Origin: a bacterium
GTDB lineage: Bacteria > Armatimonadota > JACIXR01
Direction: 5' to 3'
Assembly (NCBI GenBank): GCA_014360495.1
Contig: JACIXR010000004.1
Location: 1 to 64,000, forward strand
Length of the DNA: 64,000 nt
Translations under genes and position numbers: made by a program
Shown here: positions 1 through 9,302 of the stretch, one piece after another
Layout: the number at the start of each line of letters is the position of its first letter
Position numbering within the stretch: the stretch's first letter is position 1
The notes under the pieces: generated by a model
The model's database searches: none
What the model was told of the DNA's origin: nothing
What the model saw: only the letters and a program-made list of their open reading frames with translations

Positions 1-220
1 TTTCATTCATTCTCTATGATTAAATACGAGATTGCCACGCCTTCTGCAAAGCAGAAGGCTCGCAATGATAAAGGGGCTCTTACCCCGCTACGGAAGGAAT
101 TGTCGCTAAAACCTATACCCATAGAGGCGAGGAGCGAAGCGACGAAGCAACGAAGCAATCCCTTTTTGACACCACAAATGAGAGATTGCCACGCCGCCTT
201 ATGTGGGCTTGCCATGACAG
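1..220 (+). repeat. Dispersed intergenic repeat, copy 1 (5' side cut by window edge)
   Basis: The stretch carries the flank GAGATTGCCACG, a small perfect hairpin (stem 39-47 with 51-59), then CTCGCAATGA, followed by a block that includes ACGGAAGGAATTGTCGC and a GCGAAGC/ACGAAGC-rich tail near 126-161. A second flank-hairpin-flank unit lies at 182-219 with a different centre. About 160 bases are nearly identical to 51713-51865, and an inverted relative lies at 55990-56345. Open frames across it on both strands look spurious because they translate the repeat. It carries no transposase, so it is a non-autonomous or REP-like element; its origin is unknown. Confidence 0.85.
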
Positions 221-316
221 ATTGGTGGAGATTGGCACCCCTTAGGTTGGTTCTAAATTAGTTAATCGTTACTGAAGCATTTAATGAAAAGAGAAATAAA
301 CGACCTAAAAATATAC

Positions 317-345
317 TTGCGTGGTTTAATAAAATGTTTTAATAT
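317..345 (+). promoter_or_regulatory. Putative sigma70-type promoter of the pseudopilin gene
   Basis: TTGCGT (317-322), a 17-base spacer and TAATAT (340-345). The expected start of transcription near 352 leaves a leader of about 29 bases that contains the strong AAGGAGGTG ribosome binding site just before the ATG at 381. Confidence 0.55.
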
Positions 346-380
346 TTAGTTGCTAAATCCAAAAGGAAGGAGGTGAAAAA

Positions 381-1154
381 ATGAAAAGAAGAGGATTTAC
401 ACTCATTGAGCTGTTAGTCGTCATAGCTATCATCGCCATTCTTGCGGCGATTCTCTTTCCAGTTTTCAGTCGTGCTCGTGAGCAGGCGAGGAAATCCGCT
501 TGTCTATCCAACACGAAGCAGATAGGTCTAGCTCTCTCAATGTACGCTCAGGACTGGGACGAGACGCTCCCTACTTGGCACTGGCCCTGTTGGGGACACG
601 ACGACGGAGGACTTGCCTGGTGGGAGCAATTGGCTCCTTATACGAAAAATTGGCAGGTCTTTGAGTGTCCCAGCTCTAACTCACCGGAGAGAACATGGGT
701 TAGCGTCTGCTATCCTGAAAGATGGGGAAGACCGCAAAACTCCCATCCCTTGGACTATGGCTACAACGAAAGAATAATGAACCCGCTCAATTGGTGTGGA
801 CGAGGAGACGCTTCCACAGCTAAGCTCGCCACAATGGCTGCTCCCTCTGAGACGGTGGTAATTGCAGATGGAAGGCATGCCGTCCTCGGTGCCGCTTGGG
901 ATTCAAACACCGGCATTCACATTTGGCTCGCCTTTGCAAACGGCGGCAACTGGGACCCCTCCATCATCCAATGTTGTCCAGCACAGATATTGGACCTCCA
1001 AAAGTGTATAGAAAGATATAGCCGACATACAGGCGGCTCAAATATAGTCTTTGCTGATGGGCACGCTAAATGGTACGCAGCTCAGCAGTTGAAGGCGCGG
1101 TGGATGGGCGGAACTGTAAGATTCTGCCCGCCCGATATCTTTGGCACACGTTGA
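381..1154 (+). CDS. Type IV prepilin-like protein with H-X9-DG C-terminal motif
   Basis: A 257-residue secreted pseudopilin. Residues 1-30 form a classic prepilin leader and helix: basic MKRRG, then FTLIE with the glutamate at +5, then a hydrophobic run; cleavage and methylation would be after G5. The rest is a soluble, Trp- and Cys-rich domain of the DUF1559 type, ending with H216-X9-D226-G227, the signature that names the H-X9-DG family. Such proteins are multiplied in Planctomycetes and Armatimonadota and are thought to be surface or pseudopilus subunits; their exact role is not known. The start is fixed by a strong AAGGAGGTG site. No pilus assembly genes are adjacent, so it stands alone with its own promoter and a following hairpin. 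Confidence 0.93.
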   Translation: MKRRGFTLIELLVVIAIIAILAAILFPVFSRAREQARKSACLSNTKQIGLALSMYAQDWDETLPTWHWPCWGHDDGGLAWWEQLAPYTKNWQVFECPSSNSPERTWVSVCYPERWGRPQNSHPLDYGYNERIMNPLNWCGRGDASTAKLATMAAPSETVVIADGRHAVLGAAWDSNTGIHIWLAFANGGNWDPSIIQCCPAQILDLQKCIERYSRHTGGSNIVFADGHAKWYAAQQLKARWMGGTVRFCPPDIFGTR

Positions 1155-1167
1155 GAGAACAATCTCT

Positions 1168-1197
1168 GGGTAGGGAGGCAAGAAAACCTCCCTACCC
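1168..1197 (+). terminator. Strong hairpin after the pseudopilin gene
   Basis: An 11-bp perfect stem (GGGTAGGGAGG, 1168-1178, with 1187-1197) around an 8-base loop, 13 bases past the stop codon. There is no U-tract, so it could be a weak intrinsic terminator or a 3'-end stabiliser. A similar GC-rich hairpin follows elp3. Confidence 0.6.
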
Positions 1198-1231
1198 ACC
1201 CCAAAATTAGAAGCACCTCCTTTCAAATTAA

Positions 1232-1259
1232 TTGACATTAAATACAAAGAATTTATATT
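1232..1259 (+). promoter_or_regulatory. Putative promoter of the GH20-like/LamG gene pair
   Basis: TTGACA (1232-1237), a 16-base spacer and TATATT (1254-1259); TATTCT at 1256-1261 with an 18-base spacer is an alternative. Transcription would start near 1266, and a TTGGAGGTG ribosome binding site precedes the ATG at 1291. Confidence 0.6.
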
Positions 1260-1290
1260 CTAAGCAAAATGTATATTTGGAGGTGCCGAA

Positions 1291-2952
1291 ATGAGGTTAT
1301 GGATTTTTGTCATTACTGTAATCGCTATTTTGAACTTTGCGAATTGTGAGGGGATAAGGGACCGCTTTATCTGGATTTTCGGATTTGACTTCCAGAAGGA
1401 GGAGGAAATCCAAAAAATCAAGGAAATCCTCAAAGAGGCGAAGGAGAGCGGATATAATGGGATGGTCTTTTCCGCTGGGTTAGATTATCTATGCAAGCAG
1501 AACGAAATCTATTTTAAGCATCTCAGGGAAATCAAGGATTATTGCGACAAATTGAATTTTGAAATTGTGCCCGCTGTCTTCTCCATAGGCTATGGGGGTG
1601 GGCTCCTCGCTCACAACAGAAATCTCGCAGAGGGACTTCCCGTAAAAGATGCACTCTTCATAGTCAAGGGGAACAAAGCCTCGTTTGTTTCAGATTCAGA
1701 TGTGAAAATCCTCAACGGAGGTTTTGAAGAGTTCAGCGGTAATAACTTCAAGAACTTCAATTTCCACGACCAGCCGGGGGAAGTAAGTTTCGTTGATAGT
1801 CAGGTGAAGAGAAGCGGAAATGCCTCCATTAGATTTGAAAACTTCACTGCTAATCCCTACGGACACGGGAGAATAATGCAGGAGATTTCAGTTAAGCCTT
1901 ATAGATGCTATCGGATGAGCATATGGGTTAAGACTGAGAATCTTCAACCCTCAGGCTGTTTCAATCTGCTTGTTTTAGCGGACGATAGGGATTTAGCCCC
2001 AAGGACTTTCAATATCCCCTCAACAGCTGATTGGACGAAAGTAACGATGGTCTTCAATAGCCAAAAACACGATAAAGTGAGGGTATATGCAGGCGTTTGG
2101 GGAGCAAAGAAGGGGAAATTCTGGCTTGATGATTGGACGATTGAGGAAATCGGACCCCTGAATGTCTTGAGGCGTCCCGGTACTCCCGTCACAGTAAAAG
2201 ACGAGGAAACGGGGCAGGTCTATGAAGAAGGAAGGGATTACGAGCCCCTCGTAGACCCCAACTTCACCTTCTGGAATTGGGATAGACCGGCGCCAACCCT
2301 AAAAATAACCCCAAATAGTCGTATAAAGGATGGGCAGAAATTAAGGGTGAGTTGGTATCATCCTATGGTGATTTATGAGTGGCAAGTTACAGTTTGTATG
2401 GCGGAGCCGGAAGTTTATGAGATTTTTGAACACGAAGCGAAATTGCTCTGGGATAATTTACATTACAAAAAGGTCCTTTTGAGCCACGACGAGATTAGGA
2501 TGGGCGGGACTTGCAAAGCCTGTGAGGGAAAGGATATGGCGAAGCTTTTAGGGGAAAGCGTCACCAAGACGGTAAAAATCCTGAGAAAATACAATCCGAA
2601 GGCGGAAATTTACATCTGGTCGGATATGTTCGACCCAAATCATAACGCGAGGAATAATTATTATCTCGTGGAAGGAGATTTCAGCGGTTCGTGGAAATAC
2701 ATTCCTAAGGATTTAATCATTGCAGTTTGGGGTGGTGAGCCGAGGGAGAAAAGCTTGGAGTTCTTCGCTCAACAGGGATTTAGAACCTTGGTCGCTTGCT
2801 ATTACGATGCTCCAAATGTAAACGATGTTAAAGGATGGTATGACCTTACAAAGAAATATAAAAATGTAATAGGTTTTATGTATACGACTTGGGAGAGAAA
2901 ATATGAACTAATAAAAGATTTCGCCGAGGTCGTATGGAGAGGAGGTAAATGA
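1291..2952 (+). CDS. Secreted TIM-barrel glycosidase-like protein with inserted carbohydrate-binding domain
   Basis: 553 residues with an N-terminal hydrophobic signal (about residues 1-19). Residues ~22-125 and ~360-550 look like the two halves of a TIM barrel (WIFGFDF, VVPAVF-like strand, then SHDEIRMGG near residue 400 and IYIWSDMFDP). The region in between, ~145-285, reads as a beta-sandwich of the CBM4/9 type (NGGFEEF opening, GNASIRFEN, WVKTEN, FWLDDWTIEE). The His-Asp-Glu motif recalls the catalytic Asp-Glu pair of GH20 hexosaminidases, but I cannot fix a family or substrate. A GGAGGTG site precedes the ATG. The next gene starts one base after the stop, so the two are co-expressed. Confidence 0.7.
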   Translation: MRLWIFVITVIAILNFANCEGIRDRFIWIFGFDFQKEEEIQKIKEILKEAKESGYNGMVFSAGLDYLCKQNEIYFKHLREIKDYCDKLNFEIVPAVFSIGYGGGLLAHNRNLAEGLPVKDALFIVKGNKASFVSDSDVKILNGGFEEFSGNNFKNFNFHDQPGEVSFVDSQVKRSGNASIRFENFTANPYGHGRIMQEISVKPYRCYRMSIWVKTENLQPSGCFNLLVLADDRDLAPRTFNIPSTADWTKVTMVFNSQKHDKVRVYAGVWGAKKGKFWLDDWTIEEIGPLNVLRRPGTPVTVKDEETGQVYEEGRDYEPLVDPNFTFWNWDRPAPTLKITPNSRIKDGQKLRVSWYHPMVIYEWQVTVCMAEPEVYEIFEHEAKLLWDNLHYKKVLLSHDEIRMGGTCKACEGKDMAKLLGESVTKTVKILRKYNPKAEIYIWSDMFDPNHNARNNYYLVEGDFSGSWKYIPKDLIIAVWGGEPREKSLEFFAQQGFRTLVACYYDAPNVNDVKGWYDLTKKYKNVIGFMYTTWERKYELIKDFAEVVWRGGK

Positions 2953-2953
2953 A

Positions 2954-5449
2954 GTGAAGACTTTTTGCTTAATAGGCATTATAGCCTTTTTCCTTTCCCT
3001 AAATAGCCTTTGCGACAATGGTTTAATCGGCTTTTGGAGCTTTGAAGAAGGGGAAGGCAACTTTGTAATGGATAGCTCCGAGAACGGGATAAGAGGAGTG
3101 ATAAGGGGAGCGAAGTGGACTAAAGGATTATGGGGCAATGCTTTGGAGTTTGACGGTAAGGGTGGAGTTCTCATAAACTCTTCTCTCCTTGATGGGATGA
3201 GCGAGCTGACGGTTGCCTTTTGGCTATATATAAAGGAAGACCGCCTTACCTCGCCTTTAGCGAAAAAGGATTGTATCTATCGCTTCATATTCTCTCCCGA
3301 GGGAGACCATTTCGTAGTCGCCACCGATAATAATCCCTGGTATAGCTATGGGACAGTTCTGCCGTTTAAAAATGCTCCCCGAGGCAAGTGGTTTTTCCTT
3401 GCGGGAACATACTCCAATGGAACTCTTAGGGTTTATATAAACGGAGAGCTCGTAGCGAGCCAAGCAGGGCTCTCAGGAAATATCAAGAAGAGCGAGGGGC
3501 CTCTAACATTGGGATTAGCCGATGGTCCAAATATAAAAAATTTCGTTGGTAAAATTGACGAATTGAGGATATATAATAGAGCGTTGAGCGATGAGGAGAT
3601 AAGGACTCTTTATAATTCGTATTTTGAGGAGAAATATATAGTCCATATTTCTCAGGAGGGAAAATATATGGAATGGAATGGAGTTGAAATGGAAAAGATG
3701 TTTGAAAAAGAGGGAGTTTTGAGCTTTGAAATTAAAGGGGAGGAATCAGCTATAGTGAATAATTCCCTGAGGGTGCCAGTGGAGGGGAAGGATTTTCTCG
3801 TCCTTAATATGTCCATTTCCAAGGGGAAAGAAGGCAGGGTATTTTTCAAAACAACGGAAGGTTCAAGGATGGTTAGCTTTCCCTTGAAATCGGATGGCAA
3901 ATTCCACACATATTGCGTTAAGCTTTCAGATTTCAAGGAATGGAAAGGCGAGCTCTTAGCGCTTTGTATTTTCCCTTCTGATGATAAATCAGAAGGGAAG
4001 CTTAGGAATTGTCAATTAAAAGACGCTCAATCAACTCCCCCTCAAATAGAGATACAATACTTTTTCTCGGATTTAGGCGTGAACAGGGCAAGGCGTCCAG
4101 TGAAAATCCTCGCGTTTCTAATAAATAAAGGTGGTAAAGGAAAGATTCAGGCGAGGTTAATCCCATGCAAGGGAGTGAAGGTTTTAGGCGAGGATAGGCA
4201 GGAAGTGGAGATTGAGCCGGGAGAGAGAAAGAGATTATCTTGGGAGGTTGAGGCGGAAAAACCTTTAGAGGGGGAATTGAAGCTCATCGTTTCCGTTCCC
4301 AACGGAGACGAGGAAACCGCCTCTTATAAAATCTCTTTCACGCCTCCTGTTGAGATTCGCGAAGCCTCCTACATACCTGAGCCTCAGCCCGTTAAGACAG
4401 ATGTCCTTATCGGCGCCTGGAACTGCCCTCTCTGGGAGAATGCCGAGCTTTGGAAGACCGTCTTACGCGACCTCTGGAGGGTTCCCGTTTTGGGTTTTTA
4501 CGATGAGCTCAATCCTGAGGTCAAGGATTGGGAGATAAAATGGGCAGTTGAACACGGAATTCAATTTTTCATCTTCTGCTGGTATAGAAGGAATCAAGGG
4601 AAGGCACCCATTCAAACAATTTATGAGAGACCAATAACTGAGGCATTATATAGGGCGAAATTCCTCCCCTTCATTAAGTTCGTAATAATGTGGGAAAACC
4701 AAGCGAGGGGGGTTGCCGGTGTCTCCGATGAAAACGACCTTCTCAACAATCTCCTCCCCTATTGGATTGAAACCTTCTTCAAGCACCCAAGCTATTTGAA
4801 GATTGATAATAAGCCTCTTCTCGTCATTTATCGTCCTGAATTTCTCATTGACGATTTGGGAGGTGTGGAGAATGTGAGGAGGGCTCTGGATAAGATGAGG
4901 GAGAAGTGCAAAGAGGCGGGATTTGATGGGTTGATAATAATAGGAGAATATAGAGGATTGGACCCCAATCATCTCAAATTGATGCGTGATATGGGTTTGG
5001 ATTATACAAGCGCCTATGTATGGCCTGTGGCGGGGAATCCTACCCCCGATGTGGCGATTCAAAAACAGATTGAATATTGGACCAAGACGAGGGATATGGG
5101 AATCATACCACAGATTGTGACAGTCTCAATGGGATGGACAGGATGGCAGGACGAGGGGAGCATTTGGAAATTGCCACCCGAAGATTTCAAGAGGCTTTGC
5201 TTAAAGGCAAAGGAATTCATAAAGACACTACCATCCTCTCAATTGGGGAGCAGGATAATACTGATTGACAATTGGAACGAATTCGGTGAAGGGCATTATG
5301 TGATGCCACATAGGCAATATGGTTTTGGCTATCTTGATGCCATAAGGGAGGTTTTCAGCAACGCTCCCAAAGAACATGTAGACCTCATTCCCCAGGATTT
5401 GGGCTTAGGTCCTTACGAACATCCTCAATTCAGGGATGTTGAAAAGTGA
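2954..5449 (+). CDS. Secreted LamG-like + GH99-like (WbsX-type) protein
   Basis: 831 residues starting at GTG, with the GGAGG site inside the end of the previous gene. A signal peptide covers residues 1-20. Residues ~22-215 are a LamG/concanavalin-type jellyroll (GLIGFWSFEEGEG, then IDELRIYNRALSDEEI, the usual end of this fold). A beta-rich linker follows. Residues ~480-820 match the GH99-like barrel seen in WbsX-type proteins: FFIFCWYRR, HPSYLKIDNKPLLVIYRP, and WNEFGEGHYVMP close to the C terminus. Members act on, or are linked to, complex glycans; the acidic residues of the Asn-Glu-Phe-Gly-Glu motif are likely in the active site. Substrate unknown. It is the second gene of a two-gene unit. 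Confidence 0.8.
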   Translation: MKTFCLIGIIAFFLSLNSLCDNGLIGFWSFEEGEGNFVMDSSENGIRGVIRGAKWTKGLWGNALEFDGKGGVLINSSLLDGMSELTVAFWLYIKEDRLTSPLAKKDCIYRFIFSPEGDHFVVATDNNPWYSYGTVLPFKNAPRGKWFFLAGTYSNGTLRVYINGELVASQAGLSGNIKKSEGPLTLGLADGPNIKNFVGKIDELRIYNRALSDEEIRTLYNSYFEEKYIVHISQEGKYMEWNGVEMEKMFEKEGVLSFEIKGEESAIVNNSLRVPVEGKDFLVLNMSISKGKEGRVFFKTTEGSRMVSFPLKSDGKFHTYCVKLSDFKEWKGELLALCIFPSDDKSEGKLRNCQLKDAQSTPPQIEIQYFFSDLGVNRARRPVKILAFLINKGGKGKIQARLIPCKGVKVLGEDRQEVEIEPGERKRLSWEVEAEKPLEGELKLIVSVPNGDEETASYKISFTPPVEIREASYIPEPQPVKTDVLIGAWNCPLWENAELWKTVLRDLWRVPVLGFYDELNPEVKDWEIKWAVEHGIQFFIFCWYRRNQGKAPIQTIYERPITEALYRAKFLPFIKFVIMWENQARGVAGVSDENDLLNNLLPYWIETFFKHPSYLKIDNKPLLVIYRPEFLIDDLGGVENVRRALDKMREKCKEAGFDGLIIIGEYRGLDPNHLKLMRDMGLDYTSAYVWPVAGNPTPDVAIQKQIEYWTKTRDMGIIPQIVTVSMGWTGWQDEGSIWKLPPEDFKRLCLKAKEFIKTLPSSQLGSRIILIDNWNEFGEGHYVMPHRQYGFGYLDAIREVFSNAPKEHVDLIPQDLGLGPYEHPQFRDVEK

Positions 5450-5457
5450 AAAATTCA

Positions 5458-5486
5458 TTGACAAAGCATATCAATTGGTCATTATT
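5458..5486 (+). promoter_or_regulatory. Putative promoter of the ADP-ribosylglycohydrolase-family gene
   Basis: TTGACA (5458-5463), 17-base spacer, ATTATT (5481-5486). The predicted start of transcription near 5493 gives a leader of about 27 bases that holds GAAAGGAGG before the ATG at 5520. Confidence 0.6.
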
Positions 5487-5519
5487 TATAAAACATTTTA
5501 ATTGAAAGGAGGTTTTTGT

Positions 5520-6941
5520 ATGAAGATTAAGCTTTCTCGTTCCGAGTATTACGACAAGGTTCTTGCCTGCTGGTTAGGCAAGAACATTGGAGGCACATTG
5601 GGAACGCCTTATGAAGGGCAGAAATTCGTACACTGTCTCTCCTACTTTGACCCTGTTCCCGATAAGCCGCTTCCCAATGACGACCTTGACTTCCAGCTCG
5701 TCTGGCTGAAGATGCTTGAGGACAAAGGAGTTAAGGTCGAGTTTTCCCATTTCGTTGAGCACTGGTTGAAATACCTATCAAACCATTGGTATGCCGAGTA
5801 TTCTTTCTGCCTTTACAATCTGCAGAGGGGGTTGCGCCCTCCTATCTCGGGAACATTTCAGAATTATTTCGTTGATGAGATGGGTTCCCCCATCCGCTCG
5901 GAGATTTGGGCTTGCGTAGCTCCTGGCGACCCCCAGCTTGCCGCCTCTATGGCTTGGATGGACTCCTGTTTGGACCACGCCGGAGGGGAAGGACAATATG
6001 GGGAGATGTTCTGGGCTGCGGTTGAAAGCGCTGCCTTCGTGATCAAGGACCCCGAAACGCTTATTGACATCGGTTTATCCATGATTCCCACTTCCTCAAA
6101 CATCTATCGCGTTATCAAGGAAGCGGTTTGGTGTTATAAGAGCGGAATGAAGTGGGATGCAGCGAGGGAGCATATCGTTACGCTCTTCGGTCATCATCAG
6201 CCCTGCAATGCTATTCCCAATCACGGCTTCATAATCCTCGGTTGGCTCTATGGTAAGGACTATGGGGATAAGCTATGTAAGGCGGTCAACTGCGGTTATG
6301 ATACCGACTGCACAGGCGCTACCTTGGGTTCTCTCTTGGGCATCCTCTATGGAACGGCGGGTATTCCCGAGGAATGGCTCAAGCCAGTAGGAAAAGAGAT
6401 AATACTCGTTCCCCTAACGGGTCAGTTCAATCACCCCAAGACGGTTGAGGAGCTGGCGGAACGAACGGTAAAGGTGGGTGAGAAGTTCTTGAAGGAGAAC
6501 TCACAGGTCTCTGAGATTGGAGATGCGAACGAAACTCCTCCCAACCTCCTTTCCATCCTCTTCCGCAACGAGAAGCCGATGAAGCTCCTTTGCTTTGATG
6601 TCCATTCTGCTGTGGAGAAGGTCGGCGATTTGGATGTCGTTCTCCATTATAACGGTGAACCGATAGTAAGGGATGGTGTGGAGAAGATATTGGAGGTATC
6701 TATATTGAAGGATGGAGCTCCGCAGAAGAAGGATATAGAGGTGATGGTGCCGGAAGGTTGGAAGATGACGACCCCCGAGTGGAAGATAGACCGTTGGCAG
6801 TTCAGCGTATTGGCAGAAGATGCGGATGATAGAAACGAGATAAAGGTTAAGATAGAAGGTGGCGAGGTCAGCTACACTATTTTATCGGCGAAGAGCATAA
6901 AGATGATACCGGCAGCGCAATCTGCTCCAAAGGAAGGTTAA
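5520..6941 (+). CDS. ADP-ribosylglycohydrolase-family protein
   Basis: 473 residues. The N-terminal ~320 residues show the ADP-ribosylglycohydrolase fold: CWLGKNIGGTLG at the start, the metal-binding NDDLDFQ near residue 60, and the second metal motif NCGYDTDCTGAT near residue 260. Family members remove ADP-ribose from proteins or cleave related N-glycosidic bonds with a dinuclear Mg centre. The C-terminal ~130 residues are a beta-rich extra domain of unknown role. I chose the ATG at 5520, not the upstream TTG at 5502, because AAAGGAGG lies between them. No signal peptide is seen, so the protein is probably cytoplasmic. It lies among glycan-degrading genes; homologues in such clusters may act on nucleosides or sugars instead of ADP-ribose. 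Confidence 0.85.
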   Translation: MKIKLSRSEYYDKVLACWLGKNIGGTLGTPYEGQKFVHCLSYFDPVPDKPLPNDDLDFQLVWLKMLEDKGVKVEFSHFVEHWLKYLSNHWYAEYSFCLYNLQRGLRPPISGTFQNYFVDEMGSPIRSEIWACVAPGDPQLAASMAWMDSCLDHAGGEGQYGEMFWAAVESAAFVIKDPETLIDIGLSMIPTSSNIYRVIKEAVWCYKSGMKWDAAREHIVTLFGHHQPCNAIPNHGFIILGWLYGKDYGDKLCKAVNCGYDTDCTGATLGSLLGILYGTAGIPEEWLKPVGKEIILVPLTGQFNHPKTVEELAERTVKVGEKFLKENSQVSEIGDANETPPNLLSILFRNEKPMKLLCFDVHSAVEKVGDLDVVLHYNGEPIVRDGVEKILEVSILKDGAPQKKDIEVMVPEGWKMTTPEWKIDRWQFSVLAEDADDRNEIKVKIEGGEVSYTILSAKSIKMIPAAQSAPKEG

Positions 6942-6952
6942 AGAAAAAGTAT

Positions 6953-6984
6953 GGGCGGGAAGCGAAGCTTCCCGCCCTTTTTTT
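6953..6984. terminator. Intrinsic terminator between convergent genes
   Basis: A perfect 11-bp stem (GGGCGGGAAGC, 6953-6963, with 6967-6977), a GAA loop and a run of T to 6984. The opposite strand also has an A/T-rich tract (6941-6949), so it can serve both converging genes. Confidence 0.9.
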
Positions 6985-9296
6985 CACCTCTTAGATATCA
7001 GTCTCAACCACTCAATTTCTAAATTTTTGCCCTCACCCACAGCGAATATGATTACCTTGAAATTTCTTCGCCCTCTCCATCCCGTGGATTTCTGAATATC
7101 GCAAGCAAATACTCCCGTCCTTGCTGTATCCGATACCAAACATATATCCCTCATATCATCAATGGGACGAACCTTTAAAGCCCAGAGCCCATCGCAAAAG
7201 TTGATTTTTATCAGGAGAATGGGATATTCATCCAAGTCAACGCTGACCTCTCGCTCAACAGCGGAGTAGGGCATGCCCTTAGGGCATTCTATAATCGCTC
7301 CCTTTGGGGATTTGTAAATCTTGGCTCCACCTCCTGGCCATTTCTCCCAGAAGCCTAAATCTTTGAATGAATCCTCAAAACCCATCTCCTCTAACTTTAA
7401 AAGCTCTATTTCCACCTCTTTCTCAAGCCCGCTTACCCTATCTTTTACCGCAAGCGTTCCGCTCTTCTCTGCCTTCTCACTTGGTTCAATCTTTATTTTA
7501 ATCGTGTTCGTTTCCCCACTTCTCAATGTCAACCTAATCTCTTTTGGGTAAACTTGATAATTTAGCGGTGCTTGTAGGACTAAATTAAAGTGTTTAGCCA
7601 CTTTGAAGGGATTGCGCAGAGTTAAATTTATAGATGCAGGTTCCTTCGGTTTTATATATATTCTATCCTCGTCAGCATCTATCTGCCCCGCCAATCTCGC
7701 TGCGCACATCATCTCGTCAAGCCTCACAGCTTTGTATTTATCTCCCAGCTCATCCATTATAGCCTTGTAATAAAGGGGACAATTCTCGCTTACTCCACCA
7801 TAGACCTCTATGAAGAAGGGAGGTTTGTGTCTTTCCGCAACCCTTCTTATTCTATCCGCTATCTCCTTTGGGGGTTCAGTGCCGGAGATGTAGAATATGG
7901 AGGCGTCCGGTTCAATGAGAGGTGTGCCATTTTCCAAATAATTGATTTTCGCTTCACCTCTTGGGTTCCTCAGCATTCCCAGCAAATCTGCTATTTTGGC
8001 GTATCTTGAATAAAGCTTAAGCGACTCAGATGTGCTCCAGGCATCTATGACTTCCTCATCAGCTAATTTGAGATAATGAGAGGTATGCTTGGCGAAGGAA
8101 TCCAAATCGGGAAGCTTATCAATATAGACATAACCTGCGCCAGAGACACCAGCGAAGAAGTAATCGTTGGGAGTTGCGGTTGAGTAGTAGGCTTCCATCA
8201 TTGCGGGGAACTCCGCTACCAAGATGGGGTTTACACCCCAGTTTATCGCCACTTCTCCTCTATGGGGATTTAACCAGCCACCCGCTTGCCAACCCGCGAC
8301 TATCTTAGGTGTATCTCCTTCGTTCGTTACGAAAGCGATATAATATTTCTTCTCTAGCTTCGTGTTGGAAAGGGTGAATTTATAAGATTGCAGGAATTTG
8401 AAACCCTTGCTCAAAGGAGCTTTGCTGTGGAAGCTAAGGTTTGGAGCCCCACAGCACATAACATAATTGTTATGAGATGAGACTCGGACGGCGAAATCGC
8501 CTTCAGGCTCAGCCCAACCCCAAACTCCCGCAGGTTTATCCAGCTTATCCATTATCTCACCAAATAGCTTCGCGTCTTCAGGGTAGCCAGGTATTGGCGT
8601 GCCGTAAATTGAGGATGGCTTATCGGCAGGCGAGAGATTGAACACGAACATCCTTTTTGAGACGGCGAAATCCAAGCCGATTATTATCCCCGGGTCTCCA
8701 CCGAGGTTTATATCGTCGTGGGAATGCCCTGCGCTATATACCATCTTTCTGTTGCAAAGGGGAAGCAGGTTCGCTATCGCCCATTCCCACCATTCCTTGT
8801 TGCTCCTTTTGGGTTCCAATAGATTCCTTCTTATGGGGAATTCTTTGAGGAAGGGTTCTTTTTCCAACATAGAAGGGGAGACGGGGATGAGGTCCTCTAA
8901 GCCGGCGTAAGTGCAAGCGATGTAGCGAGTGGCATCTATATTCGGGTCGTAAACTGCGAGCCCCTTGATATCGTTTTTGAATAAATTCAATAATTCCTTC
9001 AAGGATTCAATTTTCCGAAAATTAAAACCTTTCTTCTTTGCGTAATACTCCATCCACTTTTCATCTGAGGGACGCCATTGCCAGAAAAGCTCTTTAGTAT
9101 CGTAGAAGAGGCGAGGTCCCTTTTTATTTACAATTCCTTGAAGTGAGAATAGAAGCAATTGATGGTCGTAATCCACATTCTTGATTTCAAACATATAGGC
9201 TGATTGTTGTGCTTGGGAAAGGGCAAATAAAAAATTTAAGAAAAACCAAACGGACAAAAACCTCAAGGTTCCCTCATGGGCGACTGCTCTTTTCAT
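6984..9296 (-). CDS. Secreted GxGYxYP-family protein (putative glycoside hydrolase)
   Basis: 770 residues with a hydrophobic signal near residues 12-30. The N-terminal part matches the GxGYxYP N domain (LLFSLQGIVNKKGPRLFYD). The central part carries the naming motif in the form GVSGAGYVYIDKLPDL around residue 380. This family is typically found in secreted proteins of glycan-using bacteria and is suspected to be a glycosidase, but its activity is not established. The C-terminal ~250 residues are beta-sandwich-like: an NPF/LTL repeat of the NPCBM-associated type, then a CBM-like end. It starts 6 bases after the mgtC-like gene and is probably co-transcribed with it. Confidence 0.8.
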   Translation of the reverse strand: MKRAVAHEGTLRFLSVWFFLNFLFALSQAQQSAYMFEIKNVDYDHQLLLFSLQGIVNKKGPRLFYDTKELFWQWRPSDEKWMEYYAKKKGFNFRKIESLKELLNLFKNDIKGLAVYDPNIDATRYIACTYAGLEDLIPVSPSMLEKEPFLKEFPIRRNLLEPKRSNKEWWEWAIANLLPLCNRKMVYSAGHSHDDINLGGDPGIIIGLDFAVSKRMFVFNLSPADKPSSIYGTPIPGYPEDAKLFGEIMDKLDKPAGVWGWAEPEGDFAVRVSSHNNYVMCCGAPNLSFHSKAPLSKGFKFLQSYKFTLSNTKLEKKYYIAFVTNEGDTPKIVAGWQAGGWLNPHRGEVAINWGVNPILVAEFPAMMEAYYSTATPNDYFFAGVSGAGYVYIDKLPDLDSFAKHTSHYLKLADEEVIDAWSTSESLKLYSRYAKIADLLGMLRNPRGEAKINYLENGTPLIEPDASIFYISGTEPPKEIADRIRRVAERHKPPFFIEVYGGVSENCPLYYKAIMDELGDKYKAVRLDEMMCAARLAGQIDADEDRIYIKPKEPASINLTLRNPFKVAKHFNLVLQAPLNYQVYPKEIRLTLRSGETNTIKIKIEPSEKAEKSGTLAVKDRVSGLEKEVEIELLKLEEMGFEDSFKDLGFWEKWPGGGAKIYKSPKGAIIECPKGMPYSAVEREVSVDLDEYPILLIKINFCDGLWALKVRPIDDMRDICLVSDTARTGVFACDIQKSTGWRGRRNFKVIIFAVGEGKNLEIEWLRLISKR

Positions 9297-9302
9297 AATT
9301 CC

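Noticed and set aside
28-219. CRISPR-like interpretation of the repeated flanks
   Set aside because: The units are not regularly spaced, the variable parts are short palindromes and not spacers, and no cas gene is present.
3-261. Open frames on both strands at the window start
   Set aside because: They translate the dispersed repeat; the same peptide pieces reappear in the other repeat copies. No ribosome binding site or family match.
4646-5062. 138-codon minus-strand frame inside the LamG/GH99-like gene
   Set aside because: Antisense shadow of a well-supported gene with clear domain motifs.
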